Shown here: piece by piece, positions 25,385 through 37,749 of the stretch | Layout of the letters: every line of letters begins with the position of its first letter | Position numbering within the stretch: the stretch's first letter is position 1 | Assembly: GCA_030704615.1 (NCBI GenBank) | Contig: CM060734.1 | Coordinates: forward strand, 55,012,042 to 55,076,041 | DNA from: Takakia lepidozioides | Taxonomy: Eukaryota; Streptophyta; Takakiopsida; Takakiales; Takakiaceae | DNA: 64,000 nt | Reading direction: 5' to 3' | The notes under the pieces: model-generated | What the model was told of the DNA's origin: nothing | Databases searched by the model: none | What the model saw: the letters and a program-made list of their open reading frames with translations, nothing else | Made by a program: the position numbers and the translations under genes

Positions 25385-27440
25385 GATATATCTTGGTGAT
25401 TCAACTCTATAATTGCTAGTACTATTGTATCTAATGTCATTCCCTCTGCCTCATGTACATACATGAACCTTCCATCTCAAAAGTTGACTGTATGTACATT
25501 AAATCACGAAGAACATCCACGCAATGAAAATATATGTATATTCTCCTTAACCAGATTTAGAAGTGGAAAGCTCATCTCACGACGACTACCCTGGCCGTAA
25601 GCCTCTTAAAGTTTACTATCAGAAGGAGCTCAGAAGACGGACCAGGGAAAAAAAACCAAATGAAATTGAGCTGTCTTATGCCTCGAGCTTCAACTATTCG
25701 AGTAGATCATAGATGCATACAAGAGGAATCATGCAGACGGACTTCGGAGATGGATACTCCACCATTTCTGGCCGAGGTATGAAGGAAGGATGAAGGATTC
25801 AAGACAAGAATTAATGGAATGGTCTTTCAAGGTGCAAATAAGAAATTTTTGTTTCTAACTGACGTGCACAAACAGTCTTTACAATGAAGATACAGATGGA
25901 TTGAGCATGGCCAGCATCGAGCAGGAGAAACTAAAGTCTAACACACAGCAAGAACAAGGACAATGAAGCCTGCCAAGAGATCAGTGTGCTGCTCGCCTGG
26001 AACAGCGGCGCTGCATGCTACTAACTTATGTATACCGAAGAGTTCCTGCCCATTGGGCAGGAACGTTTTACATAATTCCTTTGTACAAGTAGCTGACCGG
26101 GTCAGAATAGGTAGCCAGAAGAAAAAAAAGCACTGGGAGAGGGAGACTTTCATTGCTTGGACTTTTGTACCTACAGTAGCCTATGACCGATTAGCGGATA
26201 ATTAATTCAAATTCAAAGTGCCTAATGCGTTTTGGTAATTTTCAAATTTTCGCCTAATTGCTGGGAAATTATTTGGCAAAAGTGCCTAATTACTTGAAAA
26301 TTTGAGCAAATGTTTCCAAACCTTTCTCATATTGCTTGTAATGTAAGAGAAAAATTTCATAGATCAATACACACCGTTCTTATCAATAAAATGCAAGCAT
26401 TTCTTGTTTTTTGAAACATTGAAGAGCCGCGAGGGCTTGATGCTAGACTGCTTTGTAGAACGCGGTGAGAGGGACTTGGGACTTAGTCGTTTTCTGCTAA
26501 GTCACCCTCATCGTGAACGGAAGCTCTGATGCGTCATCACTTCTTCTACGCCCTGCTGACGAACTAATGCTAGTCGTAGCCCCAAGTCACTGCAACCACT
26601 ACGAGTGCCTGCTTCCCAAACCACAGTCGATCTTCTCCACTTTCGTTGAGCTACGTCTCAATCTCTATCTCGCCTCTCTCGGAACGAAAATGGTATTTTT
26701 TAATACACGTCTCTCAATTATCTGATGAAAGATGTCCCTCACAGGATTCCCTCTCTCACATACGGATGTGCTCATCCCGCTCTGAACCCTTCTCTCTTCT
26801 CACTTCTTTCTTCATCCAGGAGATAAGGCTCTTCACTATCTTTGTCTCTTGCTCTTCACGAGCAGCTCTCGATTTCTGTGATCTTCGTGCGTATTGCCAG
26901 TCGAATGGCCCTCCTCGCTTTCCGCTGCTGCTCGTTGTGATGGGTTTACTCAGTGACAGTTTTTGTCACGCGCAGAACTAAAATCTAGAGGTCTTACAAC
27001 TGACACCAAGCAAGTGCCTGGAGATAAGTCCTCTTTTTCCCTCCTTCTCCCCCTCTCCTTCCCGCTTCTGTTCGAACTGATTCCCTCTCTTTCTCTCCTT
27101 TGATCCATCCCTCCCTTATTATATGTGAGGATCCCTCTGTGACGATACTCCTTCCAGTGCTCCCTCTGTAACCTCATCTCTATCTTGTCACTGCAAATTT
27201 GTTCTCTAGTGGTGAACCTTTTTTGGGAATTCTTGAGTCTGCTTAAAGACTTCCTATTCCCTGGAGTGTTTAATTTCATGTCTCTGTCCCGCCCTCTAGT
27301 GGCTCTCCCAGGAACAATGTGCATAGGGCGGTCAGGCCCGCCAGGGATCACAGGAGAAATGGTCCAAACAGTAGAAACAGGGGTTTGGGGTTGTTGGGTT
27401 CGGCTCCCCTCTCACCACCAGGAAGGCTAGCTAAACTCTA
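25385..27440. other. Non-coding stretch upstream of the receptor kinase and LINE
   Basis: No gene recognised. The first few hundred bases would hold the receptor kinase promoter. AT-rich DNA around 26200-26400 carries imperfect inverted copies of a TTTTCAAATTTT-like motif. From about 26500 it is pyrimidine-rich and may be the 5' UTR of the LINE, but I cannot fix the LINE's 5' end. Confidence 0.45.
26042..26064. repeat. Perfect 11-bp inverted repeat (hairpin)
   Basis: GTTCCTGCCCA and TGGGCAGGAAC are separated by a single base. The repeat is isolated, with no T-run or coding gene attached. It could be a site for a dimeric factor or a transposon footprint. Confidence 0.7.
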
Positions 27441-27492
27441 GAGTGAGTCAGCAGCCAACTGCTCAGAGGAACAACCTATCCTAAATCTCGAT

Positions 27493-28304
27493 TTGAATGT
27501 TATAAAAGAGCACTCCAAAAAGCTATCTGAGCAGGGGATTCTTTTACACTTTCCTGGTAGGGTAAGAGATAGGCATTGGGCCAGAATGTGGACAATTGAA
27601 CATTTAGGAGCTGATGGTGGGCTCACCCCCCCCACTTCTGTCATCCCTTGGGGAGGGGATTTTTTTCTAGTATGTTCAGTCCTGCGGAACATGCGGCCAA
27701 GGCTCTGAAATTTAATGTGAGGCGATCTAGGTACAGGGTACACATCTTCCCCTTGTCAACGGATTGGGACCACAAATTGGGAGTAACTTGCAAACCCAGG
27801 ATAATTGTGCTTCCCTACCTCCCCGGCGATTACCTTCGCTCTCTCCCTGAAATAGGGGCGTACTTTGGGGCCTTCGTAGGGACCATGAAAGTGAATGACT
27901 TCGAGGATGCCGACATCTTGAGCATTGACCCTGATGGTCACCAAAACTACACTTGGGATTCTGGAGTCCCCAAGATTGTAGTGTGGATGGCGGAGTCTGC
28001 AAAAATTCCAGATAACTCATTCATTACGGTATCTCTGTTTGAGGAATGCCTTAATATTCTTTGCCACTTATGTCATAGGGAGGGACACATAAAGGCTGAC
28101 TGCCCTCAAAATAAAAAGACAAAGCTTACTAACTCCCAGCCTTTGAATGTCATTGCTGCCCAGATTCAAGAAGATACTACTCCTGCCATGGAGGGCAGCC
28201 ACATGAGCCCTCAGCATCCCGTTGAGGAAGCCTCCCCGAGCGAAGGTCCTCCCCAGAAAAAAATCAAGGGTGCAGTCCACCCCCTCTTCTTCCCAAATTC
28301 TTAG
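27493..28304 (+). pseudogene. LINE ORF1: RNA-binding Gag-like protein with CCHC knuckle
   Basis: Two overlapping frames joined by a frameshift near 27670 make one protein. Its N-terminal half (RHWARMWTIEHLG, then SPAEHAAKALKFNVRRSRYRV and PRIIVLPYLPGDY) resembles the DUF4283 region of plant LINE ORF1. The C-terminal part has a single zinc knuckle, CHLCHREGHIKADCP, then a Lys-rich tail. It would coat LINE RNA in the cytoplasm. A similar layout occurs in many plant L1 elements. Confidence 0.7.
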
Positions 28305-29599
28305 TCCCAGAGACGTGTTCATTTCGCCATTCCTTACTGTGGCTAGAACAAGAGAGGCAGTTCTATTCCAGCTGGCAGAAGGAGCTCTTGATAACTTGGA
28401 TGCGTTCTGTAGTAGGCTGAAATCCTTCTCCGGGCTGGGATTACCTGACAATTCTGCACCGGATGGACCCCTGTGGGTATCAATTCTTGAATAACACCAG
28501 TGGTCTTTAGAAGCCCTGGAGGGGTGCCTGAAATATTGTTTTATGTTGGAAACACATTGTGGGATCGGGGCTGCTCCCGGAAGACCTCCGTGCTCTTGCA
28601 CCTGGAAAGGAGATGGAGGTAATCCTCTCCAAGGTCCAAAAAATATTCTCCTCCCTCCTCCCTCATTTTTCCTTGCTGCCATCTACCTCTATTTATTTCG
28701 GCTTCTTCCTACACCAGTGCAAGTCTGGTAAATTCTCAATTCAGGTCATTCCAGCTATTAGGGCAACTGAGATGTACATGCAAGAAGATGTCTTTTCTCC
28801 CCTAAGATGGTTGGCAGGAAAGTAAATCCCATCAGATTTGGAAAAAGCAGAAAACATGGAATTCTTGGCAGTGGATCTCAATGTTGGGATGATGTTGGTG
28901 GAAAAGATCCTCCACAACCAAAGGAGAGGTGAAGGAGAAGGCCCATCAGAAGCCCTTATCTTCTCTCTCAGAGATATGGAGGCGATAGTGACCCCCTTGG
29001 TGAGCTATGGCACTTCTGTTTCTGTGCATAGGCCTTTCATCATATCTGATGTTTCTTTGTTGTAATGGAAGGAATCTGCTCTCAATCTGTACCCCTCCGC
29101 GGGATCATTTCTATCTTTGGGCAGATCATAGCTGTCATTCATTCTCTCTCTGCTTCCTGCTGCTTGCAATCCCCCCTTGTCTGGGATACCTTTCTGCATA
29201 ACACCCAGGTTTGGGCAGGTGATGCCTGCTGCCTACGAGACTACATCCTTCTTTTGAGACAGCTGAAAGCTGTGAGTGGTACAAAATGTAAGCGCGGATT
29301 CCGGCCCCACAGAGGAATGCAGATGGCCTGCCAAGGATATGGACTTAATAGGCTCGAATTACACGTGGGCCTGCCGAGAGCCATAAACGTGTTTAAGCCT
29401 GAGCAACTGGCGCTCCCGGAGAAGATCGTGGACCTGAGTTGGGGCGCCAAGTTGACCCGCTCGGGGTTATTTTGATTGTGCGCCATTCCCACCTGCTTCT
29501 TCTCCATATGGCTTTCCTTCTATTTGCAATTCTGGTGCTGTTCCAAATACCAGCCATCAAATCATGATTGTGTAATCATGGGCTGTGGTCTGTTTCCTC

Positions 29600-30676
29600 C
29601 ATGACATGGACGTTGCATTCCTGGAATGTGAGAGGTATTGGCTCCGATGCCTCTGCACCAAAGCGAAGAAGAATCAAACACTGGGCCTCCTCTCTCTCTA
29701 CCTCTGCAGCTAGCATCTTCCTCCAAGAAACGAAATTGGATCTCTACTAAATCAACTCTATTGGGAATTCTTTCTGGTCCTCCAACCAGTGCTGGTGGAA
29801 TCCAACAGTCTCCTCCTCGAGAGGGGGTACAGCAATTTTGGTCTCTCCAGTGCTTCTCTCTTCCATCCATGAGGTGCAAAATTGGGTGCAAGGGCGTGCT
29901 CAGTGTCTTTTCACCAAACCTGATTGCAGCTTTGGTTCCACAGCTTTCCTGAACATTTACGCCCCAAATTCCTCTATTGAGAGGGCAAAATTGTGGGACA
30001 CCATCAGATGAAAGGTTCTTGATCTCCCTCAGGTTACCAATTGGATTGTTGCTGGAGATTTCAACATGGTAGATAACTACAACGACCGCATGGCTCATTC
30101 TTTGCAACTCCTCTCCGACTCAGAGCAGATTGCGTGGGATATGCTCTGCTTCTCAGTAGGGTTGGTGGATGTTTTTGCCGCTACAGCTGATAGTCTGAAG
30201 TATACTTGGTCAAACATGAGGCTCCCCCCCAACCTCAACATGGCCAGGTTGGACCGAGTGTACTGCTCCCATTCACCTTTATCCTGGTCGCAATGCCTCC
30301 CTCAAGGCCCGATTCTTCCAGACTTTGATCATGCGGAGGTGGCCACCTCCTTCACTCCTCCTGGATCTTACTCCAGAGGGCGGGGATACTTCAAGCTCAA
30401 CCCAACAATCTTAAAGAAGTAGGAAAATCTGCAAGCATTGAAACAAGTCTGGCTTCAGGTTGGTAATGTGTTCTCATCACCAACAGCTTCCTTCCTTCAC
30501 AAGCTCATGATCACTAGAGCTAAGGCGCAAACTCTTTCACGAGCCCTTGCGTTGGAAAGGACTAAAAGACAAAAGGCGTTGGAAAAATGCTTGAAACATT
30601 GTCAAAGGAGGCTGGAGAATGGCAAGGGTAGATGCAGACTAGAGTGGCTCAGTTTGGAATTTGCAGTTTTCGACTG
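29600..30676 (+). pseudogene. LINE ORF2, endonuclease (APE-type) domain
   Basis: Reading across frameshifts gives SWNVRGIGS, FLQETKL (catalytic Glu), VAGDFNMVDNYNDR (catalytic Asp-Phe-Asn) and ARLDRVYCS, and the C-terminal PDFDHAEV carries the Asp-His pair. This order is that of AP-endonuclease-like LINE nickases, which nick the target DNA before target-primed reverse transcription. Frame breaks occur near 29750 and 30010, and a stop lies at about 30421. The domain then runs to about 30660, where an AT-rich insert interrupts it. Confidence 0.75.
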
Positions 30677-31355
30677 ACTGCTTGTCATATTATTCTTCAC
30701 CCTATACACATAAATATATATTCATAGCAAATGGACTTAGAATGGGTTAGCCACTTACCATATGTACATGTGGTACAATTATTTTGGAATTTGCATCAAA
30801 TCTCATGAAGCTATGGACTTTTGTAGGGAATTCCAATGGACTGTCACAGTCCATTAGATGTCCCATTGGATGTCCCAAATGCCATCTGGAAAACCTATTT
30901 GTGCAAAACCAATTCATATATGGACTTTACAACTAGATACACAATGTTTGAATAGACATAAATATAAATTTGTGAATAATTCCATCCATCCATCAAGACA
31001 CTATGGACTTTTTTGTACCAAAAAAACCCCAAAATGACGATTTGTCCATAGCATTTTGAAAAATTCATATTTGGGTGGAGATCTTTGCTAAGAATATACA
31101 TATTGTTATTGTCTCTAGGAGATTATTGTTATATGGACAAATTTCATAAACTACAAGATAATATTAAATAGCTATTATTCTAAATAAGGAAAAAATATTT
31201 AAAAATATATATATATAATAAAAAAATATCTCAAATATTTGGGATGAGACCATTTACTAAATATGATTAGTAAACCATTACCTATGAAGATAAAAATATA
31301 TTTGAACAAATATCCTTAATTAAAAGGTGCTTTAATTTTTTCTCATGGACTTTCA
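30660..31355. mobile_element. AT-rich insertion inside the LINE, probable small non-autonomous element
   Basis: About 0.7 kb of very AT-rich DNA interrupts LINE ORF2 between its endonuclease and RT parts. LINE coding sense is lost at about 30660 and resumes near 31350. The insert repeats the motif ATGGACTT many times (for example near 30732, 30813, 30914, 31003 and 31347) and has a short palindrome GACTGTCACAGTC around 30838. This fits a MITE-like element, but I could not establish terminal inverted repeats or a target duplication. Confidence 0.5.
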
Positions 31356-34330
31356 GTGGAGGGCACATCTGCCGCTTTTGAGCCAGTAAAGTCTGCACTT
31401 ACCCGCAGATCTGATGAGGTCACAATGGATTCTTACCTTACTGTAAAGAGACACCTAAAGGCCCTTTCTGCTAAAGTGGAGAACTTCATGAGAGTGAGGG
31501 CAGGGGTAAACTAGTCAATGAAGGGCGAAAAAATGAACGCCTACTTCTTCCTCAAAACAAAACAAAGGAGAGAAGCAACGCAAATCAGTTTTATCTCCAA
31601 CGCTAACGGGGAGGTGATAGCAAAACCAAAAAAAATGGCGGAGGAAGCGGCCTCCTACTTCTCAAATCTCTTTTCCAGAACCCAAGAAATTGGTATTGAC
31701 AGCTCTAGAGCCGAAGTGCTTGGTTCCTTCCCTTTTCTTCTCTCTGAGGCAGATCAGACAGAACTGTCTAAGCCATTCACAAATATGGAGTTATTACAAG
31801 CAATAGAGTCCCTGAGCTCTATGAAGACCCCCGGACTTGATGGATTACCTGTGGAGTTTTTCAAAGCTATGTGGGATTGCATCGGAGATGACTTTTTAAG
31901 CATGGCCAACGACATCCTCCTCAAAGGGATAATGCCCTCGCAAATTGCGCAAGGTGTCATAACGCTGGTGTATAAGAAAGGAAACAAGGACAACCTTTCT
32001 AACTACAGACCCATTACTCTGTTGAACTCCACATACAAGATCTTGGCGAAGGCACTAGCATTGAGACTTCAACCCCTGCTACCGAGGCTCATCAGGCCAG
32101 AGCAATTAGGCTTCCTACAAAACAGGATGATACTTGATAATATACTGCTGGCGAATGAGGCTCTCTACACTGCGGAGTCTGCTCACCAGCCCTTGGCTTT
32201 GCTCATGTTGGACTTCCAAAAGGCCTTCGACAATAGAAACTGGGAGTATTTGTTGGGTGCTCTTGAAGCTTTGGGTATAGTTGGCAACTTCCGTTCTTGG
32301 ATTGGTATTCTCCTAAATTCTGCCTCCAGTAAAGTCATGGTAAACGGGGCCTTGTCCAAATCTTTCCCTCTTTTCAAATCTGTATGCCAAGGATGTCCTT
32401 TAGCCCCCTTCTTGTTCCTTATTGATGCCGACGGTCTAGGTCATCTTATGGACAGGAGAAATGACTCTATAGGTCTTCGTATCCCTCACTCTCCTGCCTT
32501 GGACCCTTCCTCCTCAATTATATCCTCTCTCTATGCTGGTGACACCTCCTTTTTTATTGACAACAATTCCCTAGACAACGTTAATGCTACCCTGCAATCT
32601 CTTACCTGTTTTTGTGAGGCTTCTGGATTAAAGATAAACTGGGAGAAATCAGTGGGGTTACTGAGTATCATCCCACAAGGCTCTGTTGCAGTTCATTGTG
32701 GCCCTTGGGGAGGAAATTTGGGCCTGAAATGGCTGGAGGATGGGCAGATGCATGACTGCCTTGGACATTACATTGGACATGGGATATCTGATGAACGTCG
32801 CTTTGTTGCTGTCCTTACAAAGATAAAGCGAAAGCTCGCGTATTGGAGCTCGCTGCATTTATCTATATGGGGGAGAGTGATAATAGCCAACCAGGTGGTC
32901 CTTGCCTCATCTTGGTTCTCGGCTGCTGTCTGGTCCCCCGGGGCGTCTATTATCAAAAGCATCAAAGCCATGGTTCGTAATTTTATCTTGGGGGCCACTT
33001 TTGCCGCTGCAAACAGAAGAGCCCTGGTCAGTTGGGTGCAGCTTTGTCAAAAGAAAAAAAAACGGTGGCCTGGGGGTGATTGATCCCCAATCTCAGATCA
33101 TTGCCCTTCTGGCAAAATGGGTTCCTCGAATCTTTACGAATTTTCAGAGCCCATGGAGCAGGCTGGTAAGACACCACGTCGTTGCGACTATCCCTAAAAC
33201 AAGTTCTCTATGGCCTTCCTCCCTCAAATGGATGGTACAGGGGGGGAAATTAAACGTGAAGCCGGGAATTGGATCTACAGCATGGCAGACAATTTGGACT
33301 GCTTGGTGCAAGATGAGAAATTACTTATTCCAATCTATGCCATCAACCTTTGAGGAGGCGATTAGGCAGCCGCTCTTTGGTAATTATAATAGGGATTCCG
33401 AAGACCTTGTCACTTGCTCTCAGAGGTGGTCTGGGATATGAATGCGAATACACCTATCCTCCCCGAGATGGCAGCAATGGATTTTCTGCCAGAAGAGTGG
33501 CTTTTGGCTGGCAGACAATTATGGCAATCTCCCGCAAAGGTGGCTTGACCTTCTTGCAGATAATCAAGGCTTTTTGCTTCCAAGATGGAGGGGATTTCAA
33601 TCCAACACTGGCCCTAAAGCTATGTATGTGACTGCCTTGGTGGAAGAGCAGCTTCGTGGCATTTCCTTTCATGTACAAAGCAATGGTTTTTTAACCTGTC
33701 CAAAGGAAGATCACCTTCCTGCCAATGCCAGTTGGTTTGATATAAGGGTGATTTCCTCATCCTCGGGTAAATCGAACCCTCATCCCCCTGTTCTGCTGCA
33801 GCACTATGATAACTCATTTTTTTGGTTCCTCTCAGCTCCAATAAGATTACTGCAGTTCGACCTTGCCGAATAGAAGTGGATGTCAAAGAAACATGACGAC
33901 TTCTTTGCCTATACCGTGAAATTGGGTTACTCTTTGCTTGTGCCTAACTAATCCTTTCATAGGAAATGGTCCAGAAAGTGGTCTCACCATCTTGGGCATT
34001 CGATTCCATGGAACCTAGTCTGGAAAGACATTTGGAAGAAGCATAGAGCTTCAAAAATCTCTTCTTTTCTTTGGAGAGTAGCCAACAAAATCCTACCTGT
34101 TGGATGCATCACAAACGATCATGAGCCCTCCCCCTGTCTGATCTGCAGTACGAACACTCCAGAGGATCTGGAGCACTACCTCCTCTATCGCCCTTTTGCT
34201 CAGACTGTCTGGGCCCGTGCAACTGCAACTCCCACAAGACAATGTTAAGGATGCATGGGCAGTTGTTTTTGTCCCTGTCCTTTCTGGGAGTCACTTAGAG
34301 GCAGTGTCTTGTGGCATATCTGGAAGATGA
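31356..34330 (+). pseudogene. LINE ORF2, reverse transcriptase and C-terminal zinc region
   Basis: The longest open stretch (31518-33083) contains the RT palm and fingers: KTPGLDGLPVEFFKAMW, YRPITLLNSTYKILAK, QNRMILDNILLANEAL, LLMLDFQKAFD (motif A Asp) and VCQGCPLAPFLF. Motif C reads YAGD at 32532-32543 in place of Y/FADD, so one catalytic Asp is replaced by Gly. After an A-run frameshift near 33055 the typical GGLGVIDPQSQIIALLAKW segment follows, then CLICSTNTPEDLEHYL..FAQTVW, a degraded zf-RVT finger whose last Cys reads Arg. A stop precedes the longest ORF at about 31514. The polymerase is not functional as read. Confidence 0.85.
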
Positions 34331-34351
34331 GATGCACTACTGTTTTTCAGA

Positions 34352-34860
34352 ATGAAATCTGGGGGATGACTTCTTGGATCACTTCTTAGACATCAGGGGA
34401 AAGGTCAGACGGAGGGCACGATCTTGGAGCACAGGGATGACGATTACACAGAAGAGGAGATGATGACTTGATGGAGGTTTACTTCATGCAGAGCTGTAGT
34501 GATACTGTAGGGCGGATTAGAGTCACTTTGACATTGGCCTAGTACCTGATAAATTGTAATCTGATATTTATTCGATACAAGCACACTGTGTAGAGAGACA
34601 TGAGTGAAGCTGTGAAATGAATGCATGATTAACTGGAACTAAGAAGATACTGAAGCAATCTGATGCTTCAGTATCAGATAAGGTAAATTGATAACATGAA
34701 GGCAAGAAGGAAAACAAATGGGAAGCACAACCATGATTCACTAGCTGCAGGTCATGACTGATTGTCTGAGCGGGCTGAGTGCTTAGAGATTTCCAACTCT
34801 TCTATCTTGGAGTTTCCACCTCGGATAGCGAAGGGATGGGTGAGTAAAAGCCGTTCGACA
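34352..34860 (+). repeat. 5'-truncated LTR of element A
   Basis: It aligns with the 3' half of the complete LTR at 62035-63019, sharing the segments GGGGGATGACTTCTTGG, TGATACTTGATA-like, GAGTGAAGCT and GGGATGGGTGAGTAAAAGCCG, and ends CGTTCGACA. Roughly the first 480 bases of the LTR are missing, and the sequence passes directly into LINE coding DNA. Confidence 0.75.
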
Positions 34861-34861
34861 T

Positions 34862-34880
34862 TTGGCGACCATACTGGGGA
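34862..34880 (+). promoter_or_regulatory. Primer-binding site of element A
   Basis: TTGGCGACCATACTGGGGA begins one base after the LTR end. It matches the common plant Ty3/gypsy primer-binding pattern (TGGCGnC...GGGGA), where a tRNA 3' end primes minus-strand DNA. No comparable site follows the LTRs leading into B or C. Confidence 0.6.
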
Positions 34881-34929
34881 ACTGGGTCATGAACAACCAG
34901 ATGTGACAGGCATCTGGTGGGATCATGGT

Positions 34930-37440
34930 GGTTGGAGAATTAAAGAATTTGAGTGAATCAAATTCCCTGTGAAACGAGAAGGAAAGATTGTCCAAACGAT
35001 TCTTTCAGAGGTTCTTGGAATTGCCAGACGGTTGTAAAGAAAACATTCTTAAAAGAGTGCATGATGCTGACCCTGAATGGGGTCTGGAGAAAGGAGTGAT
35101 AAAGATTTATCAGGTAGCCTGTAGAGGAAGAGCACGTTGGTTACAACATTGGTTTATGTGATAGCATTGCTATCCATTAAGCGAGTAGAGTTTGAAGGCT
35201 GGGAGAAAGAAAGGTGAATGTTTATACTCATATGCATGAAGAGCTTGTACTGGTAAAGAATTGGATTCCAAAGGATATTTGTGGATCAAACTCACACCAA
35301 GAACAGCTTTCCAGACTTGTTTGCCATATGGTTATATGGTAACGGAGACTTCAAGTATAGCCAAGGGTGCATTGAAGCTTGAAAGAAACCCAGGCATATA
35401 CGAGAGATATTACAGAAGAGAGTTTTGGTTATTGCCACATTAAAAAAAATGAAAGACATGGGACATGAGTGATGAAAGAGAAGCTAGACTCCAGAGATAT
35501 TCAGCAAAAAAAAGAAAGCTATCTGAAAGCTAATTATCCATATCTTTGGGAGAGAGGAATAGACATAGGGGAATCATCTGGACCTCTCACACCATTAAGA
35601 TCAGAGAGTACATCACCCATACCGGAAGAACTAGAGTTGGATGCCACTCCTTCTTTTTCTTTGCAAGAAAGATTAAGGGAATTGGTACAGGAAGAAGATC
35701 AATCACGAGGTGAAAGATCTGAGGTACATCCTGGATAAAAGATTTGACAGAAATTTGATAAGAGTGGCATGGAACACCAAAAGCAGGAACTCCAGTTTCT
35801 GAACGGAAGGTGAAGAAGGAGGAGAGGATGTGGCAGAGCCAACGGAGAGTTCAGACTCTCCAACACCATTACAGTTGAGTTACATGAGTGAAGAAGAAAC
35901 CCAAGGGCAGAACTTGGAGGATGAAAACAGAGAGAAGAAATTGGAAGAGGAAGATATGAAGAAGTAGACCCAACAGCTGAGGTTGAGACTACAACCAGGA
36001 CATCCCAACCCGTTGGACCTGGATCAAGTGGAGCACTTGGATCACAGGCCAACGAAGTGTCGGCTCAGGGGGATCAGGCGGGCTGCCTGGATCTGGCTCT
36101 GGGGGGACAGGGAGTGTGGGAAGTAGTGCAACTGGAGCTGGAATACTGTGAATATCGTGGGGCCAGTAGCAGGGAGTGCTCAAGGGCCACCACTTGGTGG
36201 AAGATCCACCACAAAACAACAGGTCCTCAAGGACCAGCACCAGCAAGGGGCCAGCACCTGTCAGTGGGCAGAAGGTAGGGCCACAGATGGCGTTACAACC
36301 AACACGGGCAAAACCACCTTTCCAATATATTCAGGAAAAGGGGATCCCGATGTACACATTAGCCAATTTGAGCACATGTGTATTGTGAACAATGAGAATG
36401 GCGATGATGCCAAGATGAGATTGTTTCCTTGTTCACTTATCAAGAAAGCAAGTGAATGGTATGCAAGATTCCCTGATAATCATTTCCTAACCTGGAATGG
36501 CTTGAATACAGCATTCGAAATAGGTTCAGGACAAGTAAAACTGAGGATGAAGTGTATGGAAGTTTACAACAGTTAAAGCAAAAGAAGCATGAAACTGTTG
36601 AAGAGTATATGGAAAAGATGGAATTGATGATGAAAAAGCTGGCTGCAGTTACCAGCACCGGTTTACAGAAGACTTGGTTTGTGAGTGGACTAAGACCAGA
36701 GTTGCAAAAAAAAGTGGATATGTTACCCCATAATACAGTGGAGGAGGCATTTGAAACTGCAAACAGAATTGAGCAATTGGGAATGCTCAGGAGAGAGAAA
36801 AGGGATGATGAGGACTCTGAGGATGAGTCAGATGAAGAAGAAGAGCAAGAACTAAAAAAGGAAGAGTAAGAGAAGGAGAAGTTGAAGAGGGATAACTATG
36901 AAAAAAGATTGGAAGAAATCTTGAAGAAGTATGCCAGAGGCTGCAACACATTGGAGGAAGGGTGTATGGTGTGCAAAGTGCCAGAATGAAGGCCATACCA
37001 CCACAGAATGCCACATGAAGGAGAAACACTGTACTATCTGTAAAATGGATAACCATTCTACTGAGAATTGTTACTACAACAGAAGGACAGCTGCAAGAGA
37101 ACCTAGGCAAGTAAGGGTGCATCAGGTGCAGCCCAGCCAAGAAGAAACAATGATCAGGACCACTATGGTAGGTCTGGTGGTTATAACAATGCATGGAAGG
37201 GAGAGGTAATTCAAGAGGAATTACCAAGGAAATTCCAGAGGCAACTATCAGGGTAATCCAAGGGGGAATTACCAGCCCGGGAATCAGGATTATAGAAATA
37301 ATCCAAGAACAGACCAAGGGCGAGGACCCAATGGTGAAGAACTATGTTACTATTGTAATCAGCCAGGACATCGCAAGGCAGCCTGTTCATTCTGGATAAG
37401 ACACCAGAATGAGATGAGAGCTCCTGTGAATGAGGGCCCA
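34930..37440 (+). pseudogene. Element A gag: capsid/nucleocapsid with three zinc knuckles
   Basis: Frameshifted but readable. The capsid region (retrotransposon gag family) reads TTFPIYSGKGDPDVHISQFE, MRLFPCSLIKKASEWYARF and WNGLNTAFE, then ETVEEYMEKMELMMKKLA (about 36290-36870). An acidic stretch follows (DDEDSEDESDEEEE). Knuckles are CAKCQNEGHTTTEC and CTICKMDNHSTENC (about 36970-37070) and CYYCNQPGHRKAAC (about 37345-37385). The protein would form the virus-like particle and package the RNA. At least four frame changes separate the pieces, so this copy is dead or poorly assembled. Element B retains only the region after the third knuckle. Confidence 0.85.
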
Positions 37441-37749
37441 GTGGTGGCAGCTCACATGGTTAGGCCATGTGTTGTACCAGAAGTAAGTACAATGATAGTA
37501 ACAAGAAGTAAAGCCAAACTAATACCTCCAGTAGTAGAGGAAGGTGGAATATATGGCTGAAGATAAAGAGACTTGGAGAGATGAGAAGGAACTGCACAAG
37601 GAAGTGGCAGATACCATAAGGGAAATGCAAGAAGAGTACTGATATTCCTGTGGCAGATTCCTCTGATTCTGATGGAGAAGAAGAAGGGAGTGAGGAGAAA
37701 GGAAGAAAGAAGATGCAGACATGAATGAAGAGACTTTGGCTGAAGTAAT

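Larger units (their letters stand above)
27440..34352 (+). mobile_element. Damaged LINE (non-LTR retrotransposon), plant L1-type
   Basis: In order along the plus strand: ORF1 with a CCHC knuckle (27.5-28.3 kb), a poorly assignable spacer (28.3-29.5 kb), an apurinic endonuclease domain (29.6-30.4 kb), an AT-rich insertion (about 30.66-31.35 kb), reverse transcriptase (31.4-33.1 kb) and a C-terminal region ending in a zinc-finger-like segment (34.1-34.2 kb). Frameshifts and stops occur throughout. The 3' end is missing: coding sequence runs directly into a truncated gypsy LTR at about 34352, with no poly(A) tail. Confidence 0.85.

Noticed and set aside
26950-27351. Minus-strand Arg-rich ORF of 133 codons before the LINE
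   Set aside because: It is the complement of a pyrimidine-rich region and has no family pattern; likely a compositional artefact.
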